Source: Tubiluchus corallicola
Lineage: Eukaryota > Priapulida > Priapulimorpha > Priapulimorphida > Tubiluchidae
Direction: 5' to 3'
Assembly (NCBI GenBank): GCA_030141605.1
Contig: JAQGDQ010000037.1
Coordinates: 563,001 to 627,000, forward strand
Length of the DNA stretch: 64,000 nucleotides
Shown here: positions 59,611 through 64,000 of the stretch, piece after piece
Layout: every line of letters starts with the position of its first letter
How positions within the stretch are numbered: position 1 is the first letter of the stretch
Position numbers and translations under genes: made by a program
Notes under the pieces: generated by a model
Database searches by the model: none
The model's input: the letters and a program-made list of their open reading frames with translations, nothing else
What the model was told of the DNA's origin: nothing

Positions 59611-61813
59611 CTGAAAAAAAATCGTGAAAGAATATATTGTTGTTTAAATAAGCCTCTAGGACAGTATGAAAAAATTAGCTCTCTGTACAATAAACATGCA
59701 ACAGATGCAACAAGTGTCCTGGCTCAAATTACTGCTCACAATAAAAATCACTGTACTGCATTTATCGGATTCAACATCAATGCCTTACTGCTTTTTGCTA
59801 CTGAACTTACCTGCTCAATTGATTTTCAACGTGCTTCGCATAGAAAAGGTGACGAAATAGCAATTGATACTGAGTAACAGCCTATATGAAAATAGAAATT
59901 GGAAGCCATAAGTAAAGGACACAACCATACACATAGTACCCAGAAATCATGTATGACAATATACAAAATTCCTATGCATAAAATAGGATCCACAGCAAGC
60001 ACACTGTAGCCAAATGGCTGGCAATTTCAGAAACAGCTTAATTTAATTATTTTAAAATTCAAAAAACTGCGAAAAACAGTTACTGAGAATATATTCATTG
60101 GTTTTATCAAGTACATCATAGATAGGCCCTATGTTGATTATAGGCTTATAACTGGTCTGCATAATTATTGCAGCATTTCTGATGTAATCGTACAAATTCA
60201 AATAAGAAATATAAGCAGAATTTAAAAATATGGCTGATTTGCTGCATATCCATTTAAAACTTGACTGCCTAAGATCCTCCATTGCTATTATGACTTATTT
60301 ATGAATGGGAAGGACATAAATGTTTTGTAAACTACGTTTTGTTAACATACAATGTAGGTTTTGTAGGGTAAACTTTTTTAGGCTTTGTCGTTGACAATAA
60401 CACATGTCAGAAAGAAATAGAATGTTAAAGTATGTGGGTTCAAATGGGGCAGTCGAAGTGTTTCGTACATTTTTTTACCTTTGCACTTCTTTGGATTTTT
60501 AAACACCAGAATTAACGGGAATTCCAGTGGTCCATGGAAGATGCATTACTGTATTCACCCATCATTTTTAACTAAAAATCGTAACATTAGCGTCTTTTAG
60601 AATGCACGCCTTCTAGCACATGCATGCTCAGCTACCACATGGTCACTGTGTGACCAACAAGCCGTTAGATTACTGTGTTAGTTACTGTTAACTTGTTATA
60701 TTAATTTGCATTTTTCTCAAAAATTGTTTAAATAATGTGAAATTTTTGTTTTTTTTAGTTTCTGTCTTCATAGTGCATAGCATACAGGCAAGCTTCCTGC
60801 ATATTTATTCTGAAATGCTGTATGCTGTAAATTTTGGAGATGTCACAGATAATTAGTTACGTAAAAATTAATGTTCCTTATAATTACCATAAGGCATAAG
60901 TTACATACGTACTCCACAATTAATTATTATAATCTCAACGTTAAGATGCTTAATCATATTACAAACCCACAAGATTAATTAAATTTTGAAAGATAGAAAA
61001 CACAAAAAAAAGTAAAATGTAACCTGGATTTGAATCAGGGAAAGGGTTTGTAATATCATAAGTAATAATAGTCAAAATAAATCAGTAAGCAAGATCACAG
61101 ACAATTAAGGAATTTTATTTAGAATGATTAAAATAGGAATGGATAGCAATAAATATGGACAACTTATTTCCATCAAGTTGCGAGAGATGATTAAAAACAC
61201 TGATTTGGGCAAATAAATTAAAAAAAACGATAAGCACCTTAAATCAAACTCAAAAACAAAATGCTGGTACATTCAAACTCTACTCAATAGACTGAAGTTA
61301 TGGCTGCTAAGCTCAGGAATAAAGAAAACTTTGGAATTTACCGTTTAAATCACACGGATACTGTCTTCCTTTTATATGTGGTATTATTCCCCATTTAAAC
61401 AGTTACAAAAACGATTTGTTAAATTTTACCATAGTTGCTTATATAGTGATAATCAACATAGCCAATGCACATAATTCTCGATTTCATGCATATTCTATAA
61501 TGGGTTATAATTTGTTATGTATTTATAATGAGTACAAAACTTTTTACACAAATGAAAATTTTCTTTCTAAACTTTTTTCCTGTACATTAAATGTAAGTAA
61601 TGCTAGCAAAAAAATATGAACTGTAAATTTCACTAAAGAAGTCACATGGGTCCTTGAACGTAATTGTTTTGATTTTTTGACAGGAATGAGTTGTACGCCA
61701 TACTAACAGTTTAACACACTTAATTGTATATATTCACATTGCTTACTAATCTTGTTAATTAATGTTATTTTGCTTGTTGATATATTTGTTTATTTGATGT
61801 GATTGTACCACGA

Positions 61814-61866
<53 letters not shown>

Positions 61867-62297
61867 TGGATTTTTTATTAGGGAGTGAGCAATCAACTGT
61901 ATTATTTTTATATTACTTTCACATTTATATCTGTACATGACAAGTACAAGCATAAAATCAGCTATAGTTATATAACAACATGTACTTCTCGCAAATCATC
62001 CGTACAAATACGACAGATCTATACCTACTTTCGTTGCAATGATTATAAAAGCCAGCGGCAATAGCATACGTTAGTTTTTCTAAATTGGTGGAGTAGTCGC
62101 CATAGATTTGTTTGTAAATTTAACTGGAGGCTTCTTTACTTCAATAAAGAAAAGCTGGGATCCAATCTAGACATAGCCAGCTTTAGCGGCATTATTCACG
62201 CAACACGTGATATACCGTATCGAACCAATACAGCAAGTCGTTCATTTACTTTAAGTCTGCAATGATTTAAAGTTAGGGATCAAAGTCTATTTTGCAT
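59611..62297. other. Region between last visible TUBGCP2 exon and the serpin promoter
   Basis: Both strands were searched for the missing GCP2 exons, especially the segment before QRML (FRHLFYCKHVER-like); none was recognised. A (TA)n tract lies at 61815-61862. Otherwise AT-rich with no named feature. Confidence 0.5.
61815..61862. repeat. (TA)n microsatellite, 24 units
   Basis: Uninterrupted TA dinucleotides about 480 bases upstream of the serpin TATA box. Confidence 0.98.
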
Positions 62298-62389
62298 CTA
62301 TAAAAGAGGCCGGTCGAAGTACACCAAAGGAAGCAATACCCAGTGCAACATATGGTACTACATTGTGTAACTTTCCACCAATATTTCAT
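62298..62389 (+). promoter_or_regulatory. Serpin TATA box and first noncoding exon
   Basis: CTATAAAAG at 62298-62306 is a near-consensus TATA box; initiation is expected near 62330. A noncoding exon would end at 62389 with donor CAT|GTAAGTTT, joining the acceptor ATGTTTCAG ending at 62885. The TATA box is the only clear one found next to a gene in this window, fitting a regulated rather than housekeeping promoter. Confidence 0.65.
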
Positions 62390-62933
62390 GTAAGTTTAGT
62401 AAATTATCGCTACATTTATTCAACTAGAACTACACAATTTAATCTTTGTTATGTAAGTGCCTAATTGCAACGTATGGGGATATTTGATTGGATATGAAAA
62501 TTAACGCCTTCATAAAACTGGGAAGGACGTTAGCGAAAAAGAGTTTTTGTGATAAAAATAAATACTAGCACATAGTGTTATTAAATTAATGTTTTTTATT
62601 AAGCAAGTTTTTAACGTGCTTCTAGCTTATCCAGGGAAGAAGCTGGATTTTTCCCAACAATAGAAAAGAAACAATCAAACGTTATAAGATATATGCTGGG
62701 CCCCTAACATTCTTGTTTAAAATTCTGGTTGACACCCACTCACTGCAGCTTTTAGGTTTATTAATTTCAGTTTATCATAGTTGAAAAACCTACTGCAAAA
62801 CTTAACTTAGTGCCTTGCCGTATGTGCTATTTTGGTGGCCTTGCCGTAAGTGCTAGTTTGGTAAACTAAGTCATATATGTTTCAGATTTCTAATGATTTA
62901 GAAGCAGTCTTCCCAAAACCAGAAATTACAAAC

Positions 62934-64000
62934 ATGGCTTCAAAGGAAATGGCATCTGTAGCTCAATCAAACGGAGAATTTACATTCAGTCTTTACAAAA
63001 CAATGAAAGATGCAAAACCAGGTGAGAATGTAATATTTTCTCCACTTAGTATCCAGCTAGCATTGGCAATGACTTATATGGGTGCAAAAGATAACACTGC
63101 CTCTCAGTTAGCATCTGCCTTAAAATTTTCCGACCAGCCGCCTGAAAAAATTCACCAGGGATTTGCAGACTTGCAGTCTGTTGCGGCACAACGAGAAGCA
63201 GGATGTACATTTGACATGGCCAACCGGCACTTTATACAAGAAGGATTTAAAGTACTGGACGCGTTTCAAAAGGATTCTCTTAAATATTACGAGGCTGATG
63301 CAAAATTAATGGACTTCGCAGGAAACACGGAAGTTGCTAGAGTGGAGATAAATAAATGGGTGGCCAAAAATACGAATGACTACATTACAGAATTATTACA
63401 GAAAGGAGCAGTGGATAGTCTAACTCGTCTTGTTCTTGTTAATGCCGTCTATTTCTGCGGAAAGTGGAAGAATCAATTTGACAGCAACAATACTAAGCTT
63501 GGACACTTTCAAGTTAGCAAAACAAGAAAGGAGAATGTTCAAATGATGATGAAGGAAGCAAAGTTTCCCATGCTCTACACAGAACAGTTCTTCTTTGTTG
63601 GACTCCCATATGCAGATCCGAATTTATGCATGTACATTGTTGTACCACATCAAGTGGATGGTCTGGATGCAATAGAGAAAAACTTATCATCTGCAAAGCT
63701 ACTCGAACTAGAAGGGCAGGCTAGGGAAGAACGGATTGTGATTAAACTGCCACGTTTTCGCATGTGGGAAAGTTCCAATCTGATACAAATGCTAAAAATG
63801 CTAGGCGTTGAAGATCTATTTGATACAAAGAAGTGTGATCTAAGTGGGATAACGGGTGACCGCAGTCTTCACGTTAATGCTGCCGTTCACGAAGCATATA
63901 TTAGAATTGATGAAGAGGGGACAGTTGCAGCAGCAGCTACAGCCGTGGGAATTGCTCTATGCAGTATGCCAATACAAGTCGTTGTAGACAAACCCTCTTT
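62934..64000 (+). CDS. Intracellular (clade B-like) inhibitory serpin, 3' end cut by window
   Basis: Serine or cysteine protease inhibitor of the serpin fold. The frame is open from ATG 62934 (context AACATGG) to the window end, 355 codons, without introns. The start MASKEMASVAQSNGEFTFSL has no signal peptide, as in ov-serpins. Family marks: NVIFSPLSIQLALAMTYMGA (s6B/hB), LVLVNAVYFCGKWKNQFD, LPRFRMWESSNL. The reactive loop follows HEAYIRIDEEGTVAAAATAV; the hinge EEGTVAAAATA with Thr at P14 and Ala at P12-P9 indicates an inhibitor. Counting from P17 by the family's fixed spacing, P1-P1' is Cys-Ser (ALC|SMP). The usual D-K/H-P-F is DKPS at the edge of the window. About 20-25 residues (strands 4B/5B) are missing only because the window ends. 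5' UTR intron 62390-62885. Confidence 0.97.
   Translation, partial: MASKEMASVAQSNGEFTFSLYKTMKDAKPGENVIFSPLSIQLALAMTYMGAKDNTASQLASALKFSDQPPEKIHQGFADLQSVAAQREAGCTFDMANRHFIQEGFKVLDAFQKDSLKYYEADAKLMDFAGNTEVARVEINKWVAKNTNDYITELLQKGAVDSLTRLVLVNAVYFCGKWKNQFDSNNTKLGHFQVSKTRKENVQMMMKEAKFPMLYTEQFFFVGLPYADPNLCMYIVVPHQVDGLDAIEKNLSSAKLLELEGQAREERIVIKLPRFRMWESSNLIQMLKMLGVEDLFDTKKCDLSGITGDRSLHVNAAVHEAYIRIDEEGTVAAAATAVGIALCSMPIQVVVDKPS

Noticed and set aside
59611-62933. Upstream TUBGCP2 exon near 60052-60282 (minus)
   Set aside because: The open frame there shows no GRIP-domain similarity and no phase-2 donor compatible with the exon at 59460-59610.
1-64000. Operon, CRISPR array, phage or prokaryotic defence system
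   Set aside because: Gene structures have GT-AG introns and metazoan families; no regularly spaced repeat array or clustered intronless genes were seen.

Overview
The window is AT-rich (roughly two-thirds A+T by eye), intron-rich animal nuclear DNA with large amounts of transposon debris. Every gene I could identify is a conserved metazoan nuclear gene with GT-AG introns, and the proteins align end to end with vertebrate families (PTPN14/21, NEPRO, APTX, NUP210, TUBGCP2, serpin). No prokaryotic operon, rRNA operon or CRISPR array is present. I cannot name the species; an invertebrate is my inference, because there is one Pez-type phosphatase and the genes are compact.

Layout, left to right: (1) 4-20119, minus strand: a complete Pez-type FERM/tyrosine phosphatase, 16 coding exons, 1052 aa, stop codon 4 bases from the window edge. 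Its introns hold a pogo-like DNA transposon copy, a hAT MITE with an 8-bp target duplication, several tandem duplications and a long TA tract. (2) 20120-23822: upstream DNA of Pez with two LINE remnants in opposite orientation and a CpG-richer candidate promoter. (3) 23823-29751, minus: NEPRO, 7 coding exons, 511 aa. (4) 29752-32274: space between divergent genes, with a LINE tail and a tandem duplication next to the next gene. (5) 32275-40090, plus: aprataxin, 6 coding exons, 219 aa, HIT plus zinc finger and no FHA domain; its introns hold a tRNA-derived SINE, a pogo-like element and a 185-bp tandem duplication. (6) 41354-54445, minus: NUP210, 1905 aa, with only two coding exons (60 codons, then one 5.5-kb exon); the single 7.4-kb intron carries a pogo-like element and two sense-oriented LINE tails. 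(7) 54446-56848: intergenic, with a second hAT-like MITE. (8) 56849-59610, minus: the last four coding exons of TUBGCP2; the 5' part is not visible. (9) 62298-64000, plus: TATA box, 5' UTR intron and a nearly complete single-exon intracellular serpin cut by the window end.

The genes do not form an operon or pathway. They act in Hippo/junction signalling (Pez), nucleolar RNA processing (NEPRO), DNA-adenylate repair (APTX), nuclear pore anchoring (NUP210), microtubule nucleation (TUBGCP2) and protease inhibition (serpin). I did not find a convincing undescribed multi-gene system. The most informative oddities are the nearly intronless body of NUP210, the duplicated splice-donor segment in Pez, the missing 5' part of TUBGCP2 behind an opposite-strand serpin, and several small DNA transposons with clear boundaries.
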